From NCBI RefSeq assembly GCF_010747475.1, contig NZ_VSLZ01000002.1:1-64000 (forward strand): a stretch of 64,000 bases of DNA. Direction: 5' to 3'. The translations under genes and the position numbers were made by a program. Shown piece after piece: positions 25,080 to 33,990 of this stretch (within the stretch, counting starts at the first letter, position 1; each line of letters begins with the position of its first letter). The DNA is from Halorussus sp. MSC15.2 (GTDB taxonomy: Archaea > Halobacteriota > Halobacteria > Halobacteriales > Haladaptataceae). Under the pieces are notes generated by a model. That model did no database searches. It had not been told where the DNA came from and saw only the letters and a program-made list of their open reading frames with translations.

Positions 25080-26015
25080 ATGTTCGTCAGCGTCGTCCTC
25101 CCGACGTATCACCGGGCGTCCGTCCTCGGGGACGCCGTGGAGAGCGTCCTCGGCCAGACCCACGACGACCTCGAACTCCTCGTCGTGGACGACGGCGACG
25201 ACGACGCCACGCCGGAACTCGTCTCGTCGTTCGACGACGACCGACTCCGGTACGTCCGCCGCGACGAGTCCGCCCGGCGCGACGACTCGGCGGGCGTCTC
25301 TTCGGCCAGAAACGAGGGCGTCCGCCGGACCGACGGCGACGTCGTCGCCTTCGTCGATTCCGACGACCGCTGGCACCCCGACAAACTCCGGCGACAGGTT
25401 CGCGCCCTCCGACAGGCGGGCGATGCGGACGACGGGCCGTCGAGCGACGAGTACGGCGTCGTCTACGCCCCCGTCACCAAGCGCGACGGCGAACCCCGGA
25501 CCCGCGAGTGCGCGTCGGGCGACGTGTTCGAGGCGGTTCGCACCATGTCGGTGCCGACATACACCTCGACGCTGCTGGTCCGCCGGGAGGCGTTCGAGCA
25601 GGTCGGCGGGTTCGACGAGCGACTGGGCTGTTTCGAGGACTGGGACCTCTGCCTGCGCCTCGCCCGGGACTGGCGGTTCGAGTGCGTGGACGCGCCGCTG
25701 GTGCTGAAAGGCACCGAGGCAGGGAACGTCTCGGCCGACCCCGACCGCCTCGCGCGGTCGGTCGAGCGACTCTTCGAGGTCCACGACCTGCCCGACGAGG
25801 CCCGCGCCCGACTCCTCGCGGACGCCGGGACGACCTACTGCGAGGCGGGCCGCCTCGCCGAGGGGCGGCCCTACCTCCGGCGCGCGCTCGGACTCGACTT
25901 CCGGCCGAACGCAGCGGCGGCGCTCGCGCTCTCGCTGTCGGCGTCGCCGCGGGCGTTCGACGCCGGGATGGGCGCGGTCTACGGCGTCGAGCAGTTGCTC
26001 GCCGGTCGGGGGTGA
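25080..26015 (+). CDS. Glycosyltransferase family 2
   Basis: A 311-aa GT-A fold enzyme. The nucleotide-sugar entry strand is SVVLPTYHRA at residues 4-13; VVDDGDDDAT follows; the metal-binding DxD appears as AFVDSDDRWHPDKL at about residues 95-108; the catalytic-base region is EDWDLCLRL. There is no membrane segment, so it is cytosolic or peripheral. The donor sugar cannot be deduced. It is the first gene of the glycan cluster that runs to 40826. Confidence 0.88.
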   Translation: MFVSVVLPTYHRASVLGDAVESVLGQTHDDLELLVVDDGDDDATPELVSSFDDDRLRYVRRDESARRDDSAGVSSARNEGVRRTDGDVVAFVDSDDRWHPDKLRRQVRALRQAGDADDGPSSDEYGVVYAPVTKRDGEPRTRECASGDVFEAVRTMSVPTYTSTLLVRREAFEQVGGFDERLGCFEDWDLCLRLARDWRFECVDAPLVLKGTEAGNVSADPDRLARSVERLFEVHDLPDEARARLLADAGTTYCEAGRLAEGRPYLRRALGLDFRPNAAAALALSLSASPRAFDAGMGAVYGVEQLLAGRG

Positions 26016-26067
26016 GAGAGGACGCTCGGAGACGACGTGACAATCGGTCCTCGGGGGCGACTCACGG

Positions 26068-26111
26068 CGTTCTCCGACACGGTCCACAGCGTTCTCCAGC
26101 ACGGCCCACAG
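26068..26111. repeat. Two tandem copies of a 22-bp sequence
   Basis: CGTTCTCCGACACGGTCCAC(AG) at 26068-26089 is followed directly by a second copy at 26090-26111; they match at 19 of 22 positions. A third partial copy (CGTTACGG) follows. The repeats sit 33 bp before the sulfatase-like gene, in its likely promoter region. Confidence 0.55.
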
Positions 26112-26143
26112 CGTTACGGCGGAAGCCGCCGTCCCACGAGTCC

Positions 26144-27687
26144 ATGGGGGAGCGGAAGCCGAACGTCCTACTGCTGGTTATCGACGCCTGTCGCTTCGAC
26201 TACCTCCGGGGACCGAAGGCCGAGACGCCGAATTGCGACGCGCTGGCCGACGAGGGAACCGACTTCCGGCGGGCGGTCAGCGCCGCGCCGTGGACCCTCC
26301 CGAGCGTGACGAGTCTGCTGACCGGGGAGTACCCGCACGAACACGGGGCCGACTCCCGCGGGTTCGAGATGGACCGGGGCCGGACCGTCACCGCCGACCT
26401 GCGGGAGGCGGGCTATCGGTGTCTCCACCTCTCGCCGAAGACGTGGATAGGCGACTGGCTCCCGCAGGGCCGGGGGTTCCACCGCGTCGCGGAGTTCACC
26501 GGACCGGACCACCGCCACTTCGACGGCGGCGCGGACGTTCGCCGCCTCTCGGCGGGCGTGGCCCGCGGTCCCGAGTGGTACGCGACCGTCGTCCGGCGCG
26601 CGCTCGAATCCGAGAACCCGGCGCTGAGTCTCGCCAACGCCGCGATGTACAAGTACCGCGAGGCGACCGAGGACGCGTGGCTCGACGACGTGCGGGCCAG
26701 CGAGCGCGCCGCGCGAACCGCCGACGAGTGGTTCGCCGAGTTCGCTAACGCCGAGGACCCGTTCTTCGCGTACGCCCACCTGATGGACCCGCACCTGCCG
26801 TTCTACGTGCCAGGGGAGTTCCGGTCTCCGGTCCGGCCGCCCGACTGCGCCACCTACGACGAGGAACTCGACTACCTCGACGACCTGATGGACGACCTCT
26901 GGGCGATTCGACTCGGCGAGCGCCGCCTCTCGGACGCCGAACTCGACTACCTCCGACGGCGGTACGCCGACGAGGTGACGTACGCCGACGCCGTCGTCGG
27001 CCGGATTCTCGACGGCCTCGACGAGCGCGGACTCGCCGACGACACGCTGGTCGTGCTGACTGCAGACCACGGCGAACACCTCGGCGAGGGCGACGACCGG
27101 ACTCTGCTCGACCACCAGACGTCGGTGGGGTTCCCGCTCCTGCGCGTTCCGCTTGTCGCGCGCTATCCCGGCGAGTTCGAGGGCGGCGAGCGTCGGGATA
27201 ACCTCGTCCAGACGACCGACGTCGCCGAGACGATTCGGGCGCTCGCGGGACTGGAACACGACCCTGCGCGCTCACTGCTGGCCGCGGACGTGGAGTTCGA
27301 TACCGGCGAGGGGCGCGGCGAACGCCGACCGGAGGCGGCGTCGCGGAGTACGCCGGGGTGGTCCGCTCGCATCCGCCCGACGAGGTGGCCGACGAGCGCC
27401 TCTTCCGGACCCGGCGGACCGCAATCGCCGACGAGTGGAAACTCGACTGGGTCGGCGGCGAGTTGTGCGCTCGCCGCGTCGATTGGGCCGCCAACGAGAC
27501 CGAGTCCGTCCCGCTCGACGCCGTCCCCGACGCCGTGCGGGAGCGACTGACCGAGGCGATTCCGTCTGGAAGCGACGGTGTCGGCGGGGGCGACCGGAGT
27601 GACCGAGGCGAGCGCGACCGGAACGAGACCGACCCCTCGGTCCCCGCCGACGTGGAAGCGAACCTCCGCGAACTCGGGTACCGCTGA
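26144..27687 (+). CDS. Sulfatase-like alkaline-phosphatase-superfamily hydrolase, interrupted by a -1 frameshift
   Basis: The gene runs from the ATG at 26144 (MGERKPNVLLLVIDACRFDY) to the TGA at 27685. The metal-site Asp is in LLVIDACRFD; the nucleophile region is SAAPWTLPSVTSLLTGEYPH; the second metal site is VLTADHGEHLGEG. The Cys of the formylglycine motif CxPxR is absent, and a Thr/Ser occupies the nucleophile position. It is therefore probably a phosphodiesterase or phosphoglycerol/phosphoethanolamine-type transferase rather than a true sulfatase. The frame changes between 27311 and 27335; one added base links the ATP-proximal core to the conserved-looking tail GVAEYAGVVRSHPPDEVADE ending ANLRELGYR. 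The stop overlaps the next start (TGATG). Confidence 0.8.
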
Positions 27688-28985
27688 TGCGCGTCGCCGT
27701 GCTCTCCGACGGCTATCCGCCGTGGGACCGCGGCGGCGCGCAGCGAATCGCGGCCCAACTCGCGGAGGGCTACGACGAACGCGGCCACGAAGTCGCGGTC
27801 GTCACCGCGGTCGAGAACCGTGCCGACGCCGGGCGGGCGACCACGAACGGAGTCGCGGTCCGCAAACTCTGGTCGCCGAAACCCCGGTCGGTCCTGCCGT
27901 ATCTCACCCTCCACAACCCCTTCGTCGTCCGGAGAATCGGACGAGTCCTCGACGCGTTCGACCCCGACGCGGTCCACGCGCACAACGTCCACTACCTCTC
28001 GAACGCGGGTCTCCGGGCGGCCGCCGAGCGCGCTCCCGTGGTCGAGACGTACCACGACGCCGGGACCGTCTCCTACGGCGAACTGACGGGCTATCTCGAC
28101 GACCCGCCTGCGGGCGACCGGCCGATTCCGGCCGAGGAGTACCGGGTCAGTCCGCGGCGGCAGTTCCGGCGCGAGGGGCTTCGGTACAACCCCGTCCGGA
28201 ATCCGGCGAACCGACGGACACGCCGCCGCCACGTCGAGTACGGCGTGGCGGTCAGCGACGCGCTCCGGACCGCGCTCCGGGCGAACGGCGTCCCCTGTCA
28301 CGAGACCATTCGGAACGGCGTGGACGCCGCGGCGGTCGCGGAGGCGGGCTACCCGGCGGCGTTTCGGGCCGACTACGGACTCGGCGACGCGCCGGTCGCG
28401 CTGTTCGGCGGTCGAACCGGCTACAACAAGGGCGGCGCGCACCTCGCGCGGGCGTTCGCCGAAGTCCTCGCGGACGTGCCCGACGCGCGACTCGTGGTGA
28501 CCGGCGACGACGAGTACGTCTCGCGGATGCGCGAGATTGCAGAGAGCGAGACGAAAGGAGCCCGGAATCGCATCGTGACGACGGGGTGGCTCGACCGAGA
28601 CGAACTCTGCGGGGCGCTCCGGGCCGCGACGGTAGTCGCCACGCCGTCGGTCCACCTCGACCCGTTCCCGACGCTGAATCTGGAGGCGTTCGCGGCCGGG
28701 ACCCCGGTCGTGACCTCGCGGTTCGGCGGCGCGGACGAACTCGTGGCCGACGGCGAGGACGGGTTCGTCGTGAACCCCTTCGAGGTGTCGGCGCTCGCGG
28801 ACGCCCTCCGGCGACTGCTCGCCGACCGGGAGACCGCGACTCGGTTCGGCCAGCGCGGTCGGCGGAAGGTGCGCCGGGAGTTCACGGTCGGGCGGCAGGT
28901 CGAGTCGTACCTCCGAGTCCTCCGGTCGGCGGCGGGTCGCGACGCGGACTCGGGGACCGAGACGACGGTGAGCGTCCGCGACTGA
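27687..28985 (+). CDS. Glycosyltransferase family 4 (GT-B fold)
   Basis: The product is 432 aa. N-terminal Rossmann motif VAVLSDGYPPWDRGGAQRIA with the glycine-rich acceptor loop; PDAVHAHNVHYLSNAG; C-terminal donor domain with GGRTGYNKGG, GWLDRDELCGALRAA and the EX7E-type motif around PTLNLEAFAAGTPVV. The start overlaps the stop of the sulfatase-like gene, showing translational coupling. An Arg/Tyr-rich insert after residue 140 is not typical and may bind the acceptor. Acceptor and sugar are unknown. Confidence 0.88.
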   Translation: MRVAVLSDGYPPWDRGGAQRIAAQLAEGYDERGHEVAVVTAVENRADAGRATTNGVAVRKLWSPKPRSVLPYLTLHNPFVVRRIGRVLDAFDPDAVHAHNVHYLSNAGLRAAAERAPVVETYHDAGTVSYGELTGYLDDPPAGDRPIPAEEYRVSPRRQFRREGLRYNPVRNPANRRTRRRHVEYGVAVSDALRTALRANGVPCHETIRNGVDAAAVAEAGYPAAFRADYGLGDAPVALFGGRTGYNKGGAHLARAFAEVLADVPDARLVVTGDDEYVSRMREIAESETKGARNRIVTTGWLDRDELCGALRAATVVATPSVHLDPFPTLNLEAFAAGTPVVTSRFGGADELVADGEDGFVVNPFEVSALADALRRLLADRETATRFGQRGRRKVRREFTVGRQVESYLRVLRSAAGRDADSGTETTVSVRD

Positions 28986-29155
28986 CCCGCCATCACACTC
29001 TTTCCGATTCGCCGGGTAATGACTCCGTTGTCGGGGGCGGGACGGTCCGCGAACACTCCGGTGCGGACGGTCTCAGGGGCGAGCGCGGACGGTCCGACCG
29101 GAGCGCGGCCGAAGGCGGACTGCGGAACGCGGCGGACTCCGAGGGAACCGGAACG

Positions 29156-30232
29156 ATGGGTCAGGGAACCGACGAACGTTCGGATGACCGCTCGACAGTG
29201 CGAGTGAGCGACGCGCTTCGCCACGAGAGCAGTTCCGGGTCGGTGTGGGAGTGGTTGCGGAGGTTCGAACTCTGGTTGTTCGTCGACGCCCACCGCTGGT
29301 CGATAATCGGACTGCTCACGGCGTCCGTGTTCTTCGCGGTCGTTCTCGGCGTGGTACTCGCCCCGCCGTCCGTGATGGAGTATCTCGTGAGAGGGACCGC
29401 GCTCGCCAAGGGGTACGTGGAGTTACAGACCATCGACGTGACCGTCATCACCATCGTCCTCTCCATCAACCAACTCGTCCTCTCGCCCGAACTCGGGACG
29501 GTGGGCGAACAGCAGTCGCGCCTCGACGAGGTGCTCGACAACCGGACGAACGCCGAGGAACTCGGCGACCGACCGACGACGCCGATGGCCCCCAACGAGT
29601 ACCTCCAGTTTCTGGTCGAGACCACGCGCGGACGCGTGGAGCGACTGCGCGAGACGGTCGCCGAGGGCGGCGACCGGACTCTCCGGCGCAACGTCGAAGC
29701 GTACGCCGACGACGTGGTCCGGGAGACCGACCGCGTCGCCGCGGCGCTCGACGACCGGCAGTTCGGGACCATCGAACTCATGGGTGCCGCGATGCACTTC
29801 ACCACCGCCGAGAAGATACACGCGGTACGGGACCTCCATGAGCGACACGCCGAATCGTTGTCCGACGAGGAGGCCGAGGCGTTCGACGACGTGCTGGACG
29901 CGCTCGAACTGTACACTGTCGCCCGGGAGTACTTCCGCGCGCTCTACGTCCGGTGGGAGTTCATCGACTTCAGTCGCGCGATTCTCTACCTCGGACTTCC
30001 GGCGGTCGTCGTCGCCCACGTCTCCATCGGGTTCATCGGCGCGCAGGCGTTCGCCGGGACGCTGTTCGGCCTCCCGACGTTGTTCCTGTACGAGGCCGCG
30101 GCGTTCACCGTCGCCATGGTTCCGGTCGTCGTCGTGATAAGCTACGCCGCCCGACTCAGCACGCTGGCGAAGGCCGGTATCTTCGTCAGCCCGTTCAGCC
30201 CGGAACGCGAGGGCGGTCACTGGGAGGAGTAG
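29156..30232 (+). CDS. Membrane protein with paired N- and C-terminal helices, unknown function
   Basis: The product is 358 aa from the ATG at 29156 (MGQGTDERSDDRSTVRVSDA). The long upstream frame overlaps the GT4 gene and is not used. Two transmembrane helices lie at about residues 45-68 and 88-106, then a charged helical region of about 140 residues, then two or three helices from about residue 275 (IDFSRAILYLGLPAVVVAHV). The same layout occurs in several uncharacterised haloarchaeal membrane proteins. Charge distribution suggests that the central region is cytoplasmic. No channel or enzyme motif was seen. It is co-directional with the glycan genes. Confidence 0.75.
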   Translation: MGQGTDERSDDRSTVRVSDALRHESSSGSVWEWLRRFELWLFVDAHRWSIIGLLTASVFFAVVLGVVLAPPSVMEYLVRGTALAKGYVELQTIDVTVITIVLSINQLVLSPELGTVGEQQSRLDEVLDNRTNAEELGDRPTTPMAPNEYLQFLVETTRGRVERLRETVAEGGDRTLRRNVEAYADDVVRETDRVAAALDDRQFGTIELMGAAMHFTTAEKIHAVRDLHERHAESLSDEEAEAFDDVLDALELYTVAREYFRALYVRWEFIDFSRAILYLGLPAVVVAHVSIGFIGAQAFAGTLFGLPTLFLYEAAAFTVAMVPVVVVISYAARLSTLAKAGIFVSPFSPEREGGHWEE

Positions 30233-30309
30233 CCCGCCACTCGGTGGGGGCGTCTACGAGGGACGAGAACAGCCACCGTACCGATACCACGGAATCCGTT
30301 ACCGCGACT

Positions 30310-31068
30310 ATGGTGTTCGCGTTCGACGCGCTGCTCGTCGCCCAGACGTCGGGGTCCGGGGGACTGTCGGGCGGATTGCTCTCCAATCCGTGGTTCTACG
30401 CCGCCTTCTCGGCGCTCGCGCTGATAGTCGGGTCGGCGGTCGGCGTCTGGGCCGACCCCGAGCGTCGGTGGCAGGCGATACTGCTCGCGGTCGGTGGCGG
30501 GTCGCTCATCATCTCGCTGGCCTTCGAGTTGTACGACCCGGCGGTCCGCAACATCGGCAAGTGGAGCGCGTCGCTGTTCTTCGTTTGCGGCGTCCTCGCG
30601 TTCGGGGGTCTCGACATCGCCATCGACCGCGTGGCCGACGAGGAATCTAAGGAGAACGGATGGGGACTGTGGGCCAGCGTGACGACCGACGGCATCCATG
30701 AGAACGCGGCGATGGGGTCGCTGCTCGTCGGTAACGTCCACGGGGCGCTGGCCTTCCTGTTCGCGCTGGTCGTGACCAACGGTTCGCAGTCGATGATGTC
30801 GGGGACCAACATGAAGCAGAACCACAGTCGCGTCGTGACCCTCGGCGCGTGGGTCGTGACCGGGTTCGTGGTCGGCGGGGCGGTGCTGCTGGGCTACTGG
30901 TTCATCCCGCCCCTGCCGAATTACTGGCTCGGTGCCGTGCGGGCGTTCGCCGCGGGAGCCATCCTCTCGTCGCTCGCCGGAGAAATCTACCCCGACGCCT
31001 ACGAGCAGGCCGGACCGTACGTCACGCTCGCCACGGCGGTCGGGTTCCTCGGCACCTTCCTCCTGTAG
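30310..31068 (+). CDS. ZIP-family-like membrane transporter
   Basis: The product is 252 aa from the ATG at 30310 (MVFAFDALLVAQTSGSGG), with about seven hydrophobic helices. The segment SVTTDGIHENAAMGSLLVG matches the helix-4 signature of GufA-type ZIP metal transporters (DGIPE...G), and AGAILSSLAGEIYPDAYEQ corresponds to helix 5 with its acidic metal ligands. The usual HE pair in helix 5 is replaced by EIYPDAYE, so transport of Zn or Fe is not assured. A second protein of this kind lies at 45088-45822. Confidence 0.7.
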   Translation: MVFAFDALLVAQTSGSGGLSGGLLSNPWFYAAFSALALIVGSAVGVWADPERRWQAILLAVGGGSLIISLAFELYDPAVRNIGKWSASLFFVCGVLAFGGLDIAIDRVADEESKENGWGLWASVTTDGIHENAAMGSLLVGNVHGALAFLFALVVTNGSQSMMSGTNMKQNHSRVVTLGAWVVTGFVVGGAVLLGYWFIPPLPNYWLGAVRAFAAGAILSSLAGEIYPDAYEQAGPYVTLATAVGFLGTFLL

Positions 31069-31205
31069 CCTCGTCGTCGTGTCATCGGTCCTACTACCCA
31101 ATTCAGTTCCGACAGGAGACGCGCCGACGCCCGACCGCTCGGCGGACGAGTCCCGCGAATCGGCCAGCGTGTTTATCGGGATTCGTGTCGTATCGATAGA
31201 ACGGA

Positions 31206-31212
31206 TTTATAA
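31206..31212 (+). promoter_or_regulatory. Probable TATA box for the inositol-phosphate synthase gene
   Basis: TTTATAA would start transcription near 31235, leaving a leader of about 110 nt before the GTG at 31348. That leader contains the short ORF at 31277-31351. Confidence 0.5.
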
Positions 31213-31276
31213 GATGGAGTCCGCCGACGGAGTAAAGGTCGCGGACGACGCCGCGAGGGAATCAAACGGGGGAACG

Positions 31277-31351
31277 ATGTACGGAAAAATCGCACTCGAC
31301 CGGGGGTACAGCGCGAACGACAGGCCGTCCGGAGGGGGTGGTTCGACGTGA
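31277..31351 (+). CDS. Possible 24-codon upstream ORF coupled to ino1
   Basis: MYGKIALDRGYSANDRPSGG... lies in the leader and ends with TGA overlapping the GTG start of the synthase (GTGA), the layout of translational coupling. A longer in-frame start at 31214 also exists but lies upstream of the predicted transcription start. Its coding status is unproven. Confidence 0.3.
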   Translation: MYGKIALDRGYSANDRPSGGGGST

Positions 31352-32664
31352 CCGACGTCGGCGTCTGGCTCGTCGGCGCACGCGGGAACATCGCCACCAC
31401 GGCGATGGTCGGGGCGCGCGCGGTGGCCCGGGACGAGACCGACGAAACGGGGCTCGTGACGGCACGAGAACCGTACGCCGACCTCGACCTCCCGGCCGTG
31501 GAGTCGTTCGACTTCGGCGGCCACGACGTTCGGGAGGGGAGCGTCCTCGGGTCGGCCCGGCGTCTCGCCGAGCGAAACGGGACGCCCGAGCAGTCGGTCG
31601 TGGACGCGGTGGCCGACGACCTCCGGGCGATAGACGACCGCGTCCGGCGCGGAACCGCGCTCAACTGCGGCGAGCGCATCGCCGACCTCGCCGACGTCGA
31701 ACCGCTGGAGACCGACCGGAGCGCGGCCGAGGTGGTCGAGCAGTTGCGCGAGGACCTCCGGACCTTCCGGCGCGAGCGCGGCCTCGACACCGTCGTGGTC
31801 GTCAACGTGGCCTCGACCGAACCGGAGGTGTCGAACCCCGAGCGATTCGACACCCGCGACGCCGTGGCGTCCGCGGTCGAGTCGGACGAGACCGACCTCC
31901 CGGCGAGTTCGCTCTACGCCTACGCAGCGTTCGCGGAGGGGTGTCCGTACGCCAACTTCACGCCGAGCGCGGGGGCCTCCTTGGCGGGCCTCCGCGAGAT
32001 GGCCCGCGAGGAGGGCGTCCCACACGCGGGCGACGACGGCAAGACCGGCGAGTCGCTGACGAAGGCGGCGCTCGCGCCGATGTTCGCGGGGCGCAACCTC
32101 CGGGTGATGTCGTGGGAGGGCCACAACATCCTCGGGAACACCGACGGCGCGGTGCTCGAAGACGAGCGCAACAAGGCCGGAAAGCTGGCGAGCAAGGGCG
32201 ACATCTTGGACGGCATCCTGCCCGACATCGGCCACAACCGGGTGCGAATCGACTACACGCCGTCGCTGGGCGACTGGAAGACCGCATGGGACTACATTCA
32301 CTTCGAGGGGTTCCTCGATACCGAGATGAAGATGCAGTTCACGTGGGAGGGGTCGGACTCGGCGCTGGCCGCGCCCCTCGTCCTCGACCTCGCGCGCCTG
32401 CTGACCTACGCCGACGAACGCGGCGAGGCGGGCGTCCAGCGCCACCTCGCGTCGTTCTTCAAGGCTCCGCTCGGCGTGGAGGAACACGACCTCTCCCGGC
32501 AGTTCGAGATGCTCGACGAGTACGTCCGGGAGTGTCTCGCCGACCGAGAGCGCGACGACGCCGAGACCGACCGGGGCAACGGCGCGACCGAGGACCGACG
32601 GGAGCGTGGCGACGCCGGCGACGGACCGGCCACCCCGGAAGCCACTCCCGAGACGACCGACTGA
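31348..32664 (+). CDS. Inositol-1-phosphate synthase family protein
   Basis: The product is 438 aa from the GTG at 31348. NAD-binding start VGVWLVGARGNIATTAMVGA; SLYAYAAFAEGCPYANFTPS; the catalytic core SWEGHNILGNTDGAVLEDERNKAGKLASKGD; and LGDWKTAWDYIHFEGFLDTE followed by the FTWEGSDSALAAPLVLDLAR segment of myo-inositol-1-phosphate synthases. It converts glucose-6-phosphate to L-myo-inositol-1-phosphate, the precursor of archaetidylinositol lipids and of inositol-containing glycans. The last 40 residues are a charged disordered tail. Its placement among glycosyltransferases suggests that it feeds a glycolipid or inositol-modified polymer. Confidence 0.85.
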   Translation: MTDVGVWLVGARGNIATTAMVGARAVARDETDETGLVTAREPYADLDLPAVESFDFGGHDVREGSVLGSARRLAERNGTPEQSVVDAVADDLRAIDDRVRRGTALNCGERIADLADVEPLETDRSAAEVVEQLREDLRTFRRERGLDTVVVVNVASTEPEVSNPERFDTRDAVASAVESDETDLPASSLYAYAAFAEGCPYANFTPSAGASLAGLREMAREEGVPHAGDDGKTGESLTKAALAPMFAGRNLRVMSWEGHNILGNTDGAVLEDERNKAGKLASKGDILDGILPDIGHNRVRIDYTPSLGDWKTAWDYIHFEGFLDTEMKMQFTWEGSDSALAAPLVLDLARLLTYADERGEAGVQRHLASFFKAPLGVEEHDLSRQFEMLDEYVRECLADRERDDAETDRGNGATEDRRERGDAGDGPATPEATPETTD

Positions 32665-32666
32665 CG

Positions 32667-33989
32667 ATGCGTGTCCTTCAGGTCGCCCACGCCCTGCCGC
32701 CCGCGACTTACGGCGGAACCGAACTCTACACCCGCGACCTCGCCGAGGCGCTCGCCGGGCGCGGTCACGAGGTGGCGGTCGCCGCACCGCGAGGCGCCGA
32801 CGAGTCGTCGGGGAGCGACCCGTGTTGGGAGTCCGACCGCGAGAGACCCGCCGTCGAGACGTTCGACCTCCCCGACCCCGGCGGGGAGACCGCGCCCGCG
32901 GTCGGCGAGCGACCGCTCGACGCGGTCGTGCGTCCCGCGGTGGACGACCGATTCCGGGACCTCCTCGCGGAGTGGGACCCGGACGTGGTCCACCTCCAGC
33001 ACGTCAAGCACCTCTCGGCGACCCTCCCGTCTCTCTGCGAGTCGCAGGGGGTCGCCAGCGTCGCCACCCTCCACGACTTCTGGACCATCTGTCACCGCGA
33101 ACAGCTCTACCGACCGGAGGAGCGACCGTGCTCCGGTCCCGCGTCGGTCGAGAAGTGCGCCGACTGCTACCGGCGGGCCGCGGTCGAGGACGGGCGCGCG
33201 ACCGACGGCGGGACCGCGGGACGCGCAAGCGACGACCGCGCAGTCGATGTGGTCGCGCGCCGGGACGAAGCGCTTCGGGAGGCTCTCTCGGCGACCAACC
33301 GACTCGTCGCGCCCTCGCGGTTCCTCCGCGACACGTTCGTCGCGTTCGGCGCGTCCGCGGAGCGCGTCGAGCAGTGCCGCAACGGGATTCGGGTCGAACG
33401 CTTCGAGGACACCGGCTTCGACCCCGATAGCCGACTCCGAATCGGGTACGCGGGTCGCGTCACCGAGCGAAAGGGCGTCCACCTGCTCGCGGCGGCCGCT
33501 GGCGAGGTCGAGGCGGCGGACCTCCACATCTTCGGTCGGTTCGACCCCGAGTCCGACGACTACCACGCTCGACTGGCGGCGACGGCCGACGAGGCGACGA
33601 CGTTCCACGGGTGGTACGCCGACCGGGCGACTCCCTACCGCGAGATGGACGTGCTAGTCCTCCCTTCGGTCTGGTACGAGAACAGCCCCCTCGTGATTCA
33701 GGAGGCGTTCGCTTCGGGCGTTCCGGTGGTGACCGCAGACGTGGGCGGGATGGCCGAACTGGTCCGGGACGGCGAGGACGGCCTGACGTTCCCGGTCGGC
33801 GACGCCGACGGACTCCGGGACGCGCTCTCGCGACTCGCCCGGAACGCGGACCTCGTGGCCGACCTGCGCGACGGCGTGACCGAACCGAAGCGCCTCCGCG
33901 ACCACGCCGCGGAAATCGCCGACCTGTACGCCGACTGCGTCGGCGCGAGTGAGGCGGGCGCGGGTGAGGGCGGCGAGGGGAGTCGATAG
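32667..33989 (+). CDS. Glycosyltransferase family 4
   Basis: The product is 440 aa from the ATG at 32667, two bases after the preceding stop. N-terminal motif VLQVAHALPPATYGGTELYT with the glycine-rich loop; VVHLQHVKHLSATLPSL; TLHDFWTICHREQLYRP, a sequence common in GT4 enzymes of polysaccharide clusters; a Cys-rich loop (CSGPASVEKCADCYRR) that could bind zinc; and a donor-site EX7E-type motif in SPLVIQEAFASGVPVV. It belongs to the same operon as ino1 and the following GT. Confidence 0.88.
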   Translation: MRVLQVAHALPPATYGGTELYTRDLAEALAGRGHEVAVAAPRGADESSGSDPCWESDRERPAVETFDLPDPGGETAPAVGERPLDAVVRPAVDDRFRDLLAEWDPDVVHLQHVKHLSATLPSLCESQGVASVATLHDFWTICHREQLYRPEERPCSGPASVEKCADCYRRAAVEDGRATDGGTAGRASDDRAVDVVARRDEALREALSATNRLVAPSRFLRDTFVAFGASAERVEQCRNGIRVERFEDTGFDPDSRLRIGYAGRVTERKGVHLLAAAAGEVEAADLHIFGRFDPESDDYHARLAATADEATTFHGWYADRATPYREMDVLVLPSVWYENSPLVIQEAFASGVPVVTADVGGMAELVRDGEDGLTFPVGDADGLRDALSRLARNADLVADLRDGVTEPKRLRDHAAEIADLYADCVGASEAGAGEGGEGSR

Positions 33990-33990
33990 C

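Noticed and set aside
24740-26143. Long open frame leading into the sulfatase-like gene on the + strand
   Set aside because: It is Arg/Pro-rich, overlaps the GT2 gene in another frame, and the family start (MGERKPNVLLL) is at 26144.
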